Made by a program: the position numbers and the translations under genes. The notes below the pieces were generated by a model, which was not told the DNA's origin, searched no databases, and was given only the letters and a program-made list of their open reading frames with translations. From assembly GCA_030593665.1 (NCBI GenBank), contig JAUVGS010000023.1, forward strand, positions 1-10,892: 10,892 nucleotides of DNA, in the 5' to 3' direction. Positions 1 to 7,053 of this stretch are shown in pieces (positions within the stretch are counted from its first letter, which is position 1; every line of letters begins with the position of its first letter). The DNA is from Chitinivibrionales bacterium. Its GTDB lineage: Bacteria > Fibrobacterota > Chitinivibrionia > Chitinivibrionales > JANQEN01.

Positions 1-1
1 A

Positions 2-958
2 ATACGTGATTCGATTGTTCCTTTTATCGATGTGAATGGACATCTGTTTACTGGTACTGCAGGAGATAAAATCAGCATTCGTTTGCAACTGGATGGCGGC
101 GCTATGGGAACTGACAGCAGAATGCAATTACTATCTCAAAATGACAGTATTATTTTTGCACAAGATGTCGGCTGGGCTGGGTTAAATACTATTGAAGATG
201 TTACACTCCCTGCAACAGGTACTTATACAATTAGGGTCCAAGAGTGCCAAGGTGATAATACATTTACTTACACACTTGGAATATATTCAAGACAGTATCT
301 TCTGTCAAATGCAGATACCATTCATTTCGATAAAACAATACGTGATTCGATTGTTCCTTTTGTCGATGTGAATGGACATCTGTTTACAGGTACTGCAGGA
401 GATAAAATCAGCATTCGTTTGCAACTGGATGGCGGTGCCATGGGAACTGACAGCAGAATGCAATTACTATCTCCAAATGACAGTATAATTATTTCACAGG
501 ATATTGGCTGGGCTGGTTTAAACGCCAATGAAGATGTTACTCTCCCTGCAACAGGTACTTATATCATAAGAATTCAAGAATGCCAGGGTGACAATACCTT
601 TTCTTACACTCTCGGATTATACTCACGACAATATGTCCTTTCACATGCGAATACAATTCACTACAATAAAACGATACATGATTCGATTGTTCCCTTTATT
701 GATGTAAATTGTTATTTGTTTGCAGGCTCTACAGGGGATAATATAAGCATTCAATTGCAACCGGATGGTAGTCCAATGGGACTTGACAGCAGACTTCAAT
801 TAATATCTCCAAATGATAGTATAATGTTTTCAAAAGACGTTGGCTGGGGTGGTTTAAATGCTATTGAAAATCTCACCCTTCCGGTTGTTGGTACGTATAT
901 TATCAGAACATATGAATGTCAGGGTGACTATGAATATAATTACACTCTTATTATTAAT
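2..958 (+). repeat. Three in-frame tandem 336-bp repeats
   Basis: The same codons recur at exactly 336-bp steps: GAT of the DSIVPF motif lies at 8, 344 and 680. Units are about 2-337, 338-673 and 674-958, the last fading into a new domain. Units 1 and 2 differ at only about five positions in their first 145 bp and then diverge more. Unit 3 is clearly older (NCYLFAG replaces NGHLFTG). More copies may lie upstream of the window. Confidence 0.93.
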
Positions 959-1633
959 CCACTTTCTTTAATCCACGATGCAAGCGTATCCTCCATTCTT
1001 TCACCGGACAGTATCGTAGCGCAAAACTCAACAGTAACACCCACAGTTGTCATTTACAATGAAGGTAAGAGTACAGACAACATTATGGTGTATATACGCA
1101 TAGGTACCATTTATTATGACTCTGCAATTGTTAGCCTTTTGGAAGCATACGCAAAAGACACTGTTGAATTCAAACCATGGCTGGCATCTGCTATAGGGAC
1201 CTATACCCTGGTCTGCACAACAGCATTAGCGCTTGACAATAATATCATCAACAATGCCAAAAGCAAAGAAATCCTGGTTGATTTAACGGTGGATATAAAA
1301 AGTATGATTAATAATCTGCCGAAATATTTCATGCTGACAGGGAATTACCCGAACCCGTTTCATGGATCGACGCAGATCCGGTTTGCGGTTCCGCCAGGGA
1401 GTATAAACGGTATGGAGACATTGACCCGGAAGAGAAAAGTATCATTAAGGATATACGACCTACAGGGAAGGGTCGTGCGAACCCTTGTCAGCGGCCCCAC
1501 GCAGGTCGGTTATCATACGGTCATGTTTGACGGCAAGACTGACACAGGTTGCCCTATGGGTAATGGTATGTATTTCAGCAGGATGGAAGCGGAGGGATTC
1601 AGGAAAACGGCTAAGCTGACGCTTTCGAGATAG
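2..1633 (+). CDS. T9SS-exported protein with tandem PPC-like repeats, CARDB-like domain and sorting tail (5' end outside window)
   Basis: The frame is open from the first bases (codons begin at position 2) and ends at TAG 1631-1633, so the start lies upstream; a GTG at 32 is only an internal valine of a repeat. The 543 visible residues hold three 112-residue beta-sandwich repeats (about 1-112, 113-224, 225-319) with the pattern hydrophobic-GDKISI, DSRMQL, GTYxIR, CQGD, YTLG. This resembles the bacterial pre-peptidase C-terminal (PPC) fold. Residues about 322-435 look like a CARDB-type Ig domain (DASV start, VxIYNEG, NNIINNAKSKEI). From residue 448 comes NYPNPF, then SLRIYDLQGRVVRTL, GYHTVMFDG and GMYFSRMEA, the signature of a T9SS type A sorting domain, which in known systems directs outer-membrane passage and surface attachment or release. 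Base composition rises sharply at this tail. No catalytic domain is visible, so the missing N-terminus may carry one. An adhesive or structural role is inference. Confidence 0.85.
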   Translation: MRDSIVPFIDVNGHLFTGTAGDKISIRLQLDGGAMGTDSRMQLLSQNDSIIFAQDVGWAGLNTIEDVTLPATGTYTIRVQECQGDNTFTYTLGIYSRQYLLSNADTIHFDKTIRDSIVPFVDVNGHLFTGTAGDKISIRLQLDGGAMGTDSRMQLLSPNDSIIISQDIGWAGLNANEDVTLPATGTYIIRIQECQGDNTFSYTLGLYSRQYVLSHANTIHYNKTIHDSIVPFIDVNCYLFAGSTGDNISIQLQPDGSPMGLDSRLQLISPNDSIMFSKDVGWGGLNAIENLTLPVVGTYIIRTYECQGDYEYNYTLIINPLSLIHDASVSSILSPDSIVAQNSTVTPTVVIYNEGKSTDNIMVYIRIGTIYYDSAIVSLLEAYAKDTVEFKPWLASAIGTYTLVCTTALALDNNIINNAKSKEILVDLTVDIKSMINNLPKYFMLTGNYPNPFHGSTQIRFAVPPGSINGMETLTRKRKVSLRIYDLQGRVVRTLVSGPTQVGYHTVMFDGKTDTGCPMGNGMYFSRMEAEGFRKTAKLTLSR

Positions 1634-1678
1634 ACTATATTATATTTGTATTTCTCTATGTACGTTATAGATGCCTGG

Positions 1679-1698
1679 ATTCCCGCTTTCACGGGAAT
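1679..1698. repeat. dRS3-type palindromic intergenic repeat
   Basis: ATTCCCGCTTTCACGGGAAT fits ATTCCC-N8-GGGAAT, the consensus of the neisserial dRS3 repeat, and sits in a TGG...GACA context seen around similar intergenic palindromes in many bacteria. It can fold into a perfect 7-bp stem (1679-1685 with 1692-1698) and a 6-nt loop. It lies 45 bp after the stop of the upstream gene. There is no following T-run, so it is not a standard intrinsic terminator; a weak processing or termination role is possible. Confidence 0.7.
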
Positions 1699-1754
1699 GA
1701 CATCATTCTAAGACATACTATATACACAAATATGTTACTATTATTGCTCATAAT

Positions 1755-1760
1755 GGGGAG
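1755..1760 (+). promoter_or_regulatory. Ribosome binding site selecting the GTG start at 1767
   Basis: GGGGAG ends 6 nt before GTG 1767 and 12 nt before the in-frame ATG 1773. The spacing favours GTG, giving the N-terminus MKMYRSLF. Confidence 0.6.
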
Positions 1761-1766
1761 AGAAAA

Positions 1767-3419
1767 GTGAAAATGTACCGGTCACTTTTTCTTTTGATAC
1801 TAATGCTTCTGTTTCGTGTATCTGCAGATACCCTGCCAAATGCAGTAACATTCATTGAAACTGACAACCTGGATAACAGCACACTAGAGCGTTTAAGTGA
1901 TTTTCTTTCGGTCGAACTTGGGAACACCGGAGTATTTACTGCATTGAATTATGCTGACACGAAATTTCTACTGCGGTCGAAAAATATTTCCAAACCGGAA
2001 TGCTCAACAGATTCCTGTATTTCCGAAACGGGCAAATCGATCGATGCTTCTGTAGTAATCACCGGATCAATTGATACTGCCGACGGACTCTATATGGTAA
2101 ACCTGAATGCATTAAAAGTCGCAACCGCACAAAAGTATCATACCGGGAATGCTGTCATTCCTGTAACCAGCGAATACCTGATTATCAAATTTTTCAAGAA
2201 TTTTTCCGAAAAGGTAGCTGTCAAAGATATCGGTGAGATAAAAAAAATCGGTAAACTGCGTATAACGAGTACACCAACGAATATTCCACTCTTTATAAAC
2301 GGTGATTCTACGGGTATAACTCCGTTTATAAATGAAACTATAGAAACGGGTAATTATACCATTCGCCTGCTTCAACCCGGTTACCTGCCGGTGAAAGAAA
2401 AAATATCGATTCAGGAGGGTATACTTGTTGAGAAACAGTATACCATGCAGCACACCCAGGCATGGCTTGATTCAGTAAGCATAGTACAAAAAGCTGCACG
2501 AAAAGACTCAATTCTTCATGCGGGGAAAACAAATATAAAGCAATCTCTCCCGGACATGTTTCTACAGCTTATCCAGGCAGTTCCGGCGGATTCAATATAT
2601 TCCGTAGCCGTGCTGCCGTTCAGAAGTGCTGATTCGAACAACCATTCGGGCTTGATGGCTGCCGAGTACGGCGTCATGGTTTTCACGCAGAGTCCCAATT
2701 TTCGCGTGGTGGACCGGACAAACCTTAAAGCGGTCCTGACAGAATTAAAATTTTCCCGATCCGATCTCGTTGCAGAAGATAAAATTCTCAAATCGGGGAA
2801 ACTGCTTTCCGCGCGGTATATTGTGACCGGAGCCGTTACCAGTGTGATACCGAAGAGTATTGTTTTTGCACGATTGACCAATGTTGAAACCGGAGAGATT
2901 GTATCCGCTGCGGGTGCGGAAATGAAGTCTGTGGAAATGGAAACCTTCTACCGTCAGGTCTTCGGTGAGCAGATAAAACCAACGTCGTCTCTCTTCAGAA
3001 GCGCACTGGTTCCGGGCTGGGGACAGTTTTATTCCGACAAGAAGTCACACGGCATCATTTTTATTACCCTTGCAGCGGCAGGCGCCGGCGCCCTTATCTG
3101 GTCGGCACTGGACTACAACGAGAAGGATGATGAAGTAACACGATACCTGGATAAAGACCCGTCAACCGTGCATGCCAATGACACTCCCGGGGAATGGATA
3201 CAACGGGCAAATGACGCTGTTGATGATAAAAACAGCGCTGCACAGCGGACCAATATTTTACTCGCCGGTGTTGGTGTGCTGTGGGCGGCAAATATTATAG
3301 ACGCGGTGATTCTTGGTAATAAAAAATCTCAAGAGATAAAAAGAGTCTATTTTGCCTGTGTTCCTGAGTATAAGCAGAATAACATCTCCCTCTATGCAGG
3401 AATACGGGGTGAGTTTTAA
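1767..3419 (+). CDS. Exported envelope protein with CsgG/FlgO-like, PEGA, CsgG/FlgO-like and DUF5683-like parts
   Basis: 550 residues, GTG start after GGGGAG. Residues 1-20 are a Sec signal peptide (hydrophobic LFLLILMLLF, likely cleavage after VSA); no lipobox is seen. Residues about 24-125 resemble the CsgG/FlgO/TolB-N-like fold of envelope proteins, including PECSTDSC (Cys79, Cys84) followed by ASVVITGSI. Residues 163-228 form a PEGA domain (STPTNIPLFINGDSTGITP, LLQPGYLP), usually a surface or envelope beta module. Residues 277-390 are a second CsgG-like domain (VAVLPF, FRVVDRTNL, ARYIVTGAV, NVETGEIV). Residues 408-520 match a DUF5683-like segment (SALVPGWGQFYSDKKSHGI) with hydrophobic spans at about 428-448 and 496-516. 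A periplasmic or outer-membrane assembly role is inferred from these families; the substrate is unknown. It lies 133 bp after the T9SS cargo gene and 63 bp before the next CDS, consistent with one transcription unit. Confidence 0.85.
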   Translation: MKMYRSLFLLILMLLFRVSADTLPNAVTFIETDNLDNSTLERLSDFLSVELGNTGVFTALNYADTKFLLRSKNISKPECSTDSCISETGKSIDASVVITGSIDTADGLYMVNLNALKVATAQKYHTGNAVIPVTSEYLIIKFFKNFSEKVAVKDIGEIKKIGKLRITSTPTNIPLFINGDSTGITPFINETIETGNYTIRLLQPGYLPVKEKISIQEGILVEKQYTMQHTQAWLDSVSIVQKAARKDSILHAGKTNIKQSLPDMFLQLIQAVPADSIYSVAVLPFRSADSNNHSGLMAAEYGVMVFTQSPNFRVVDRTNLKAVLTELKFSRSDLVAEDKILKSGKLLSARYIVTGAVTSVIPKSIVFARLTNVETGEIVSAAGAEMKSVEMETFYRQVFGEQIKPTSSLFRSALVPGWGQFYSDKKSHGIIFITLAAAGAGALIWSALDYNEKDDEVTRYLDKDPSTVHANDTPGEWIQRANDAVDDKNSAAQRTNILLAGVGVLWAANIIDAVILGNKKSQEIKRVYFACVPEYKQNNISLYAGIRGEF

Positions 3420-3468
3420 AATGGTAAATAGTAAGCATGTATTTTGCATTGACAATTGATAATTAAGC

Positions 3469-3475
3469 AAGGGAG
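3469..3475 (+). promoter_or_regulatory. Ribosome binding site pointing to a CTG start at 3483
   Basis: AAGGGAG ends 7 nt before CTG 3483. The only upstream in-frame start, TTG 3456, lies before this site and has no comparable purine run of its own. Translation from CTG gives MKTIPFTITHSLPALLLIF, a normal signal peptide. Confidence 0.55.
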
Positions 3476-3482
3476 TTGTCAA

Positions 3483-6107
3483 CTGAAAACTATACCCTTT
3501 ACTATAACACATTCTCTGCCAGCTCTGCTGCTGATCTTCCTCATGTGTACGCTGGAAGACAAGGTGTTTAACGAATCGGATTTGCAGACATTCGAAAGCT
3601 CGGTCAGTGGTTCTGTTGTGGATAAACGTGGCAACACGTTGGGCGGTGTTACGGTCACGGCATTCCCCTCCGGTATTACCACCGTGAGTAATCCGGCAGG
3701 CCGGTTTACCCTTTCAGGACTGCCTTCAGGAAACCATGCCCTGTACCTCAAATATATCGATTACCTTGATACCGTTATTGATGATTCCGTGTCGCTCGCC
3801 ATGCTCGAAAGCAAAGCATTACCGACCCCGTTTAAGATGACTTGCCGCTATGCGATCCTGCGCGGCACAGTTAAAGACGTGTCAAATATCGAACAATCAA
3901 ATGCCGGCATTCAGGTTGAAGAACAGAATGTGGCCGGTTTGACAAATATTAATGGCTATTTCAGTTTACAGAAAGTTGAGCCGGGGAGAGTAAAGCTTTT
4001 TGCTGTTGTCAAGGATATCGGCTATGGCACGAAAGAGATTCAGGTAGTGCCGGATACTATTCTGGAGAACATTGAACTTATCGTCAATGAAAAAGGCGCT
4101 TCCGTTACCGGTACCGTTACCGATGATAAAGATTCGCCCATTAACGGTGCAAAAGTTATCGTTTTTGACCAGATACTCGATACCAGCACCAATGTGTCAG
4201 GCTACTTTTTACTTAACGGGATCCCCAACCTTACTAAAATACCAACGTTTATTACCCATGGCATGGATACCATTATTATCGGTAATATCATCGCGGATAC
4301 CCTTTCCATACCTGACCTTGGCACGATTGTTCTGCAATCGATTGTTGTTACTGAGTCAATAAAAATTCACCCGGGAATATTCCTGGCAACTACCGCAGAC
4401 GGTTCTGTCATGCTTATCGCCTACACGAACCTGACCGACAGCACTATTAAGATTGCCGAGTATGAATGGGACTGGAATAATGACGGTACCTGGGACACGC
4501 TCACACCGACCTGCAGGGTGAAATACCAGGTTCCTACTACCGCAGGCACCTATACAGTCAAGGTCCGGTGTGCAGACACAAACTCATATTATTCCAATAT
4601 AGCTGATTTATCGGTCAGAGTCAGCCAGGGCAACAGGCCCGCGCGATTCACCAGCACACCCGGGGAGATGTGTTCCACTGCCACAGTCGGCGCACTCTAT
4701 TCCGATACGGTGCATGCTGTTGATAATGACGGTGATCCGTTGATGTTCTCTTTTGGTACCAGTGTTTCCGGTATGGTACTGAATGACAGTATTATCACCT
4801 GGACACCTCAGTCTACTGATGTCGGGAAGAAATCGATATCGGTTAAAGTAACCGATGGAAAGGGAGAGTATGATGAACTGCCATGGACTATAACCGTGAA
4901 TACAGTGACTGATTCATCGCCGGTTATTACTCAGAACCCGGTGTTCCCTTCGAATGTGTTTGAAGGGAACTCGGTTACTTTGAGTGTTACCGCAACCAGT
5001 CCTCTACAGCTTTCCTACCAGTGGCAGGAAAATGATATCGATATACCCGGCAGTGAGGACAACTCATACACCTTCCTGGCTGACATGTCCCAGAACGGCA
5101 AAACATACCGGTGTGTAGTGAGGAACATTGCTGGAGAGAAAAACAGTGCGAGAGTTACCGCAGTGGTTAAAGACAGGGCACCCGTGCTGATTGCACCTCC
5201 GGACAACGACTCGGTTGAAACGAACCAGGTATCACTGCAGTGGCATCCCGGCTACTTTCCACAGTTCAAGATATTGCTCGATAATGCTAACCCGCCTGTT
5301 ACAGAAGCAGCCTCTTCAATACAGGACACATTCTTTACGACGAATTCCCTTGTTGACGGTATCTATTACTGGCAGGTTATCGGGTCTGAAAGCTTTGACA
5401 CTACCGGTGAGACCGATTCAAGCGCGATATGGAAATTTATTCTGCAGAAAGACACTGTTTTTAATTTGATACCGGATAAACAGGTTTACGGACAGATCAA
5501 TCAGGCCGGTAAAATTGTCACCTATACCTTTGCAGGTGAAAAGGACGACCTCCTTACCATTCGATTCAAACCGGACAATACATTTGATTCGCGGATACAG
5601 GTAATCGATCCTGATCAAATTACCCTTATTGCATCTGATACAACAGGTGGGTACCTGAACTGTATAGACACTCTCCTCCTGCCGAAAATAGGAAAGTACA
5701 CTATTAAAATCAGTAATATTCCGGGAACTCAGACCTGTTCCTATACCCTGGGAATGTACTCAAGAGGGACATCTTTAGATAGCGCTGCCGTGATACAATT
5801 AAATACTCCTATAAATAATACGATCAATCCGAATGTTGATATGGATTTCTATAAATTTAACTGGTCAGGACTTGACAGTCGTTCCATTAGTGTAGTACCA
5901 ACCGGAAATACATTCAATTCTACAATACGGGTAGTTGATCCCAGGGGAGATATTATCACAGAAAATCTCGCAACAGCTGGAAATGAAAACCTTATCGATC
6001 CCCTGACTTTTACAACAGGCGGTATTTATCTGTTTGAGGTTTATGCGACCGATGGTAATGACACTTGTACGTATGATATTACTCTTCAGATTACAAAAGA
6101 GAAGTAG
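3483..6107 (+). CDS. Large mosaic surface lipoprotein (CarboxypepD_reg x3, PKD, Ig-like, FnIII-like, PPC x2)
   Basis: 874 residues from the preferred CTG start; TTG 3456 would add nine residues. The N-terminus is a hydrophobic signal ending LLLIFLMC, so Cys22 may be lipidated, although Met at -1 is unusual. Domains in order: three carboxypeptidase-regulatory-like beta repeats (about 40-106, 125-196, 206-283; motifs SGSVVDKRGN, NPAGRFTLSGLPSG, TGTVTDDKDSPINGAKV); a PKD domain (291-379, YEWDWNNDGTWDT, AGTYTVKVRCAD); a putative Ig/cadherin-like domain (387-473, VDNDGDPLMFS, ITWTPQ); an I-set-like Ig domain (479-563, LSYQW, TYRCVV); an FnIII-like domain (566-655, VSLQWHPG, GIYYWQV); and two PPC-like domains (665-760, 766-874). 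The first PPC domain ends in YTLGMYSR, almost the same as YTLGIYSR in the T9SS cargo upstream. No catalytic residues or sorting tail are seen. A binding or display role at the cell surface is inference. It follows the CsgG/PEGA gene by 63 bp. Confidence 0.85.
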   Translation: MKTIPFTITHSLPALLLIFLMCTLEDKVFNESDLQTFESSVSGSVVDKRGNTLGGVTVTAFPSGITTVSNPAGRFTLSGLPSGNHALYLKYIDYLDTVIDDSVSLAMLESKALPTPFKMTCRYAILRGTVKDVSNIEQSNAGIQVEEQNVAGLTNINGYFSLQKVEPGRVKLFAVVKDIGYGTKEIQVVPDTILENIELIVNEKGASVTGTVTDDKDSPINGAKVIVFDQILDTSTNVSGYFLLNGIPNLTKIPTFITHGMDTIIIGNIIADTLSIPDLGTIVLQSIVVTESIKIHPGIFLATTADGSVMLIAYTNLTDSTIKIAEYEWDWNNDGTWDTLTPTCRVKYQVPTTAGTYTVKVRCADTNSYYSNIADLSVRVSQGNRPARFTSTPGEMCSTATVGALYSDTVHAVDNDGDPLMFSFGTSVSGMVLNDSIITWTPQSTDVGKKSISVKVTDGKGEYDELPWTITVNTVTDSSPVITQNPVFPSNVFEGNSVTLSVTATSPLQLSYQWQENDIDIPGSEDNSYTFLADMSQNGKTYRCVVRNIAGEKNSARVTAVVKDRAPVLIAPPDNDSVETNQVSLQWHPGYFPQFKILLDNANPPVTEAASSIQDTFFTTNSLVDGIYYWQVIGSESFDTTGETDSSAIWKFILQKDTVFNLIPDKQVYGQINQAGKIVTYTFAGEKDDLLTIRFKPDNTFDSRIQVIDPDQITLIASDTTGGYLNCIDTLLLPKIGKYTIKISNIPGTQTCSYTLGMYSRGTSLDSAAVIQLNTPINNTINPNVDMDFYKFNWSGLDSRSISVVPTGNTFNSTIRVVDPRGDIITENLATAGNENLIDPLTFTTGGIYLFEVYATDGNDTCTYDITLQITKEK

Positions 6108-6195
6108 TATTAAAAAGAGTAACAAAATCAAAGCGGTATAAAGAGTGATTATTCAAGAAATTTCAGCGTGATTAATCCGCGATAAGGAGAAAAAA

Positions 6196-6546
6196 TTGAA
6201 AAAGTATTTGGTCATTCTATTATTTACAGTTTGGATTAGCTGCGATACAGGGAGCAATAGTGAGCCTGAAGAGACCGGCCCTCTCAATCCTCCCTCATGG
6301 ATAATCGGTATCTGGGAAGGCGGCTCTCCAACTAAATTGCATCTTGAATTCACAGCCAAGAATTGCTATAACAGTGATAATAAGGAGGAGTTCGCGGGAT
6401 ATGAAGAGACTGAGATTGGCGACACCAGGTATACATTAACCAAAACCCCGAGGATATCTATTTTTACAAAAATTAATAGCAGCGCAATCGATTGGTATGT
6501 GAGTAATGGCTCATATCAGAATATCACAAGGATGAATAAAAAGTAA
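6196..6546 (+). CDS. Small lipoprotein with PPSWIIGIW motif
   Basis: 116 residues from a TTG start 6 nt after AAGGAG (6184-6189). The first 16 residues form a short lipoprotein signal, with Cys16 preceded by Ser (VWISC), followed by a polar linker rich in Glu, Ser and Pro (about 17-31). The mature part begins PPSWIIGIWEGG (32-43), a W-x-x-G-x-W pattern that opens small lipocalin-like lipoproteins in Bacteroidetes-, Spirochaete- and Fibrobacter-type genomes. The remainder alternates polar and hydrophobic residues as in a beta-barrel. No function can be assigned. It lies 88 bp after the mosaic lipoprotein gene and is the last gene before the 931-bp non-coding stretch. No clear terminator directly follows its stop. 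Confidence 0.75.
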   Translation: MKKYLVILLFTVWISCDTGSNSEPEETGPLNPPSWIIGIWEGGSPTKLHLEFTAKNCYNSDNKEEFAGYEETEIGDTRYTLTKTPRISIFTKINSSAIDWYVSNGSYQNITRMNKK

Positions 6547-6662
6547 TTTGATCTTTACCACTACTCTCCTGTTTTTATTAATACCGTGAATATCACAATT
6601 ATCTGTGTTTCTTAGATTTCCACTCCTTGAATTCCTACCGTTAATCATTTATCGATATTATC
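6547..6662. other. First part of the 931-bp non-coding region, no feature recognised
   Basis: AT-rich, with no ORF of note on either strand and no hairpin followed by a T-run. It would hold any upstream activator sites for the promoter at 6663, but no clear pair of inverted repeats was seen. Confidence 0.5.
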
Positions 6663-6678
6663 TGGTACGCTTTTTGCA
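6663..6678 (+). promoter_or_regulatory. Sigma-54 (RpoN) promoter, copy 1
   Basis: TGGTACGCTTTTTGCA matches the sigma-54 consensus TGGCAC-N5-TTGCA at nearly every position, with the required GG (6664-6665)-N10-GC (6676-6677) spacing. The predicted start of transcription is near 6689. Such promoters need an AAA+ enhancer-binding protein, which is not encoded in this window. No convincing CDS follows before the terminator at 6748-6829. Confidence 0.72.
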
Positions 6679-6688
6679 TTATTATAAA

Positions 6689-6829
6689 ACAAACTGGCAT
6701 ACCTTAAACGAAAGGAGTAACATCACTAACTGAATACCCCTTTACATAAAAATCCCTCACCCCTCCTCCCCTTATTCTTCTCCCTCTCCCGGAAATCAGA
6801 AGAATGACAGGGGGTGAGGGATTTTTTTT
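6689..6829 (+). ncRNA. Candidate short sigma-54-dependent RNA, about 141 nt
   Basis: The predicted start downstream of the sigma-54 promoter and the strong intrinsic terminator together define a transcript of about 141 nt. It contains a purine-rich AAAGGAG (6711-6717) but no ATG, GTG or TTG at a suitable distance, so it looks non-coding. The 3' half is an extended hairpin: a 16-bp outer stem and an 8-bp inner stem. It may be a regulatory RNA, or an attenuated leader remaining after loss of a gene. This is inferred from the promoter-terminator pair only. Confidence 0.4.
6748..6829. terminator. Strong intrinsic terminator, possibly bidirectional
   Basis: A perfect 16-bp stem pairs AAAAATCCCTCACCCC (6748-6763) with 6811-6826. 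An inner 8-bp stem pairs ATTCTTCT (6774-6781) with AGAAGAAT (6798-6805). The right arm runs into eight T (6822-6829). The left arm begins with five A, giving a T-run on the minus strand as well. It would isolate the left gene block from the sigma-54 unit to the right. Confidence 0.85.
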
Positions 6830-7027
6830 GGTCACATCTCATCAAAAAAATTTGAATTCCCTCATGAAATTCAGTCTAAAAGAAAACTGAAATCACCACT
6901 ATGTAAGGCTGTCTGTCATAAAAACCTGACACTCGCCGTAAGATTAATCTGACACCTGATTGAATTGTTATTTAGCACATGCTGTTTTCACCATCATTTA
7001 AACGTTTAATTTTCAAACCTGCTAATC
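6830..7027. other. Non-coding stretch between terminator and second sigma-54 promoter
   Basis: No ORF is supported. It contains two direct CTGACAC heptamers at 6926-6932 and 6949-6955, 23 bp apart, roughly 120 and 100 bp upstream of the predicted start at 7054. That is the usual distance for enhancer-binding-protein sites, but two heptamers alone are weak evidence. Confidence 0.3.
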
Positions 7028-7043
7028 CGGTACAGTTTTTGCG
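7028..7043 (+). promoter_or_regulatory. Sigma-54 (RpoN) promoter, copy 2
   Basis: CGGTACAGTTTTTGCG keeps GG (7029-7030)-N10-GC (7041-7042) and a T-run before GC, as in copy 1. Similarity to copy 1 continues on both sides (AT before, TTACTATAAAAACAAA versus TTATTATAAAACAAAC after). The predicted start is near 7054, with the next gene beginning at 7478. It probably drives the cohesin-like lipoprotein and repeat-protein pair. Confidence 0.65.
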
Positions 7044-7053
7044 TTACTATAAA

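Noticed and set aside
2516..2881. Minus-strand ORF of 121 residues
   Set aside because: It is antisense to the second CsgG-like domain, whose + frame motifs are clear.
3422..3437. TGGTAAATAGTAAGCA as a third sigma-54 promoter (GG-N10-GC)
   Set aside because: The spacing fits, but the -12 region lacks the TT before GC and the -24 region lacks the AC; a chance match is likely.
3421..3459. ATG-initiated 12-codon frame in the gap after the CsgG/PEGA gene
   Set aside because: No ribosome binding site, ends in TGA within the gap; likely chance.
6131..6180. GCGG...CCGC hairpin in the gap before the small lipoprotein gene
   Set aside because: Only four terminal pairs are solid, the loop is long and mismatched, and no T-run follows.
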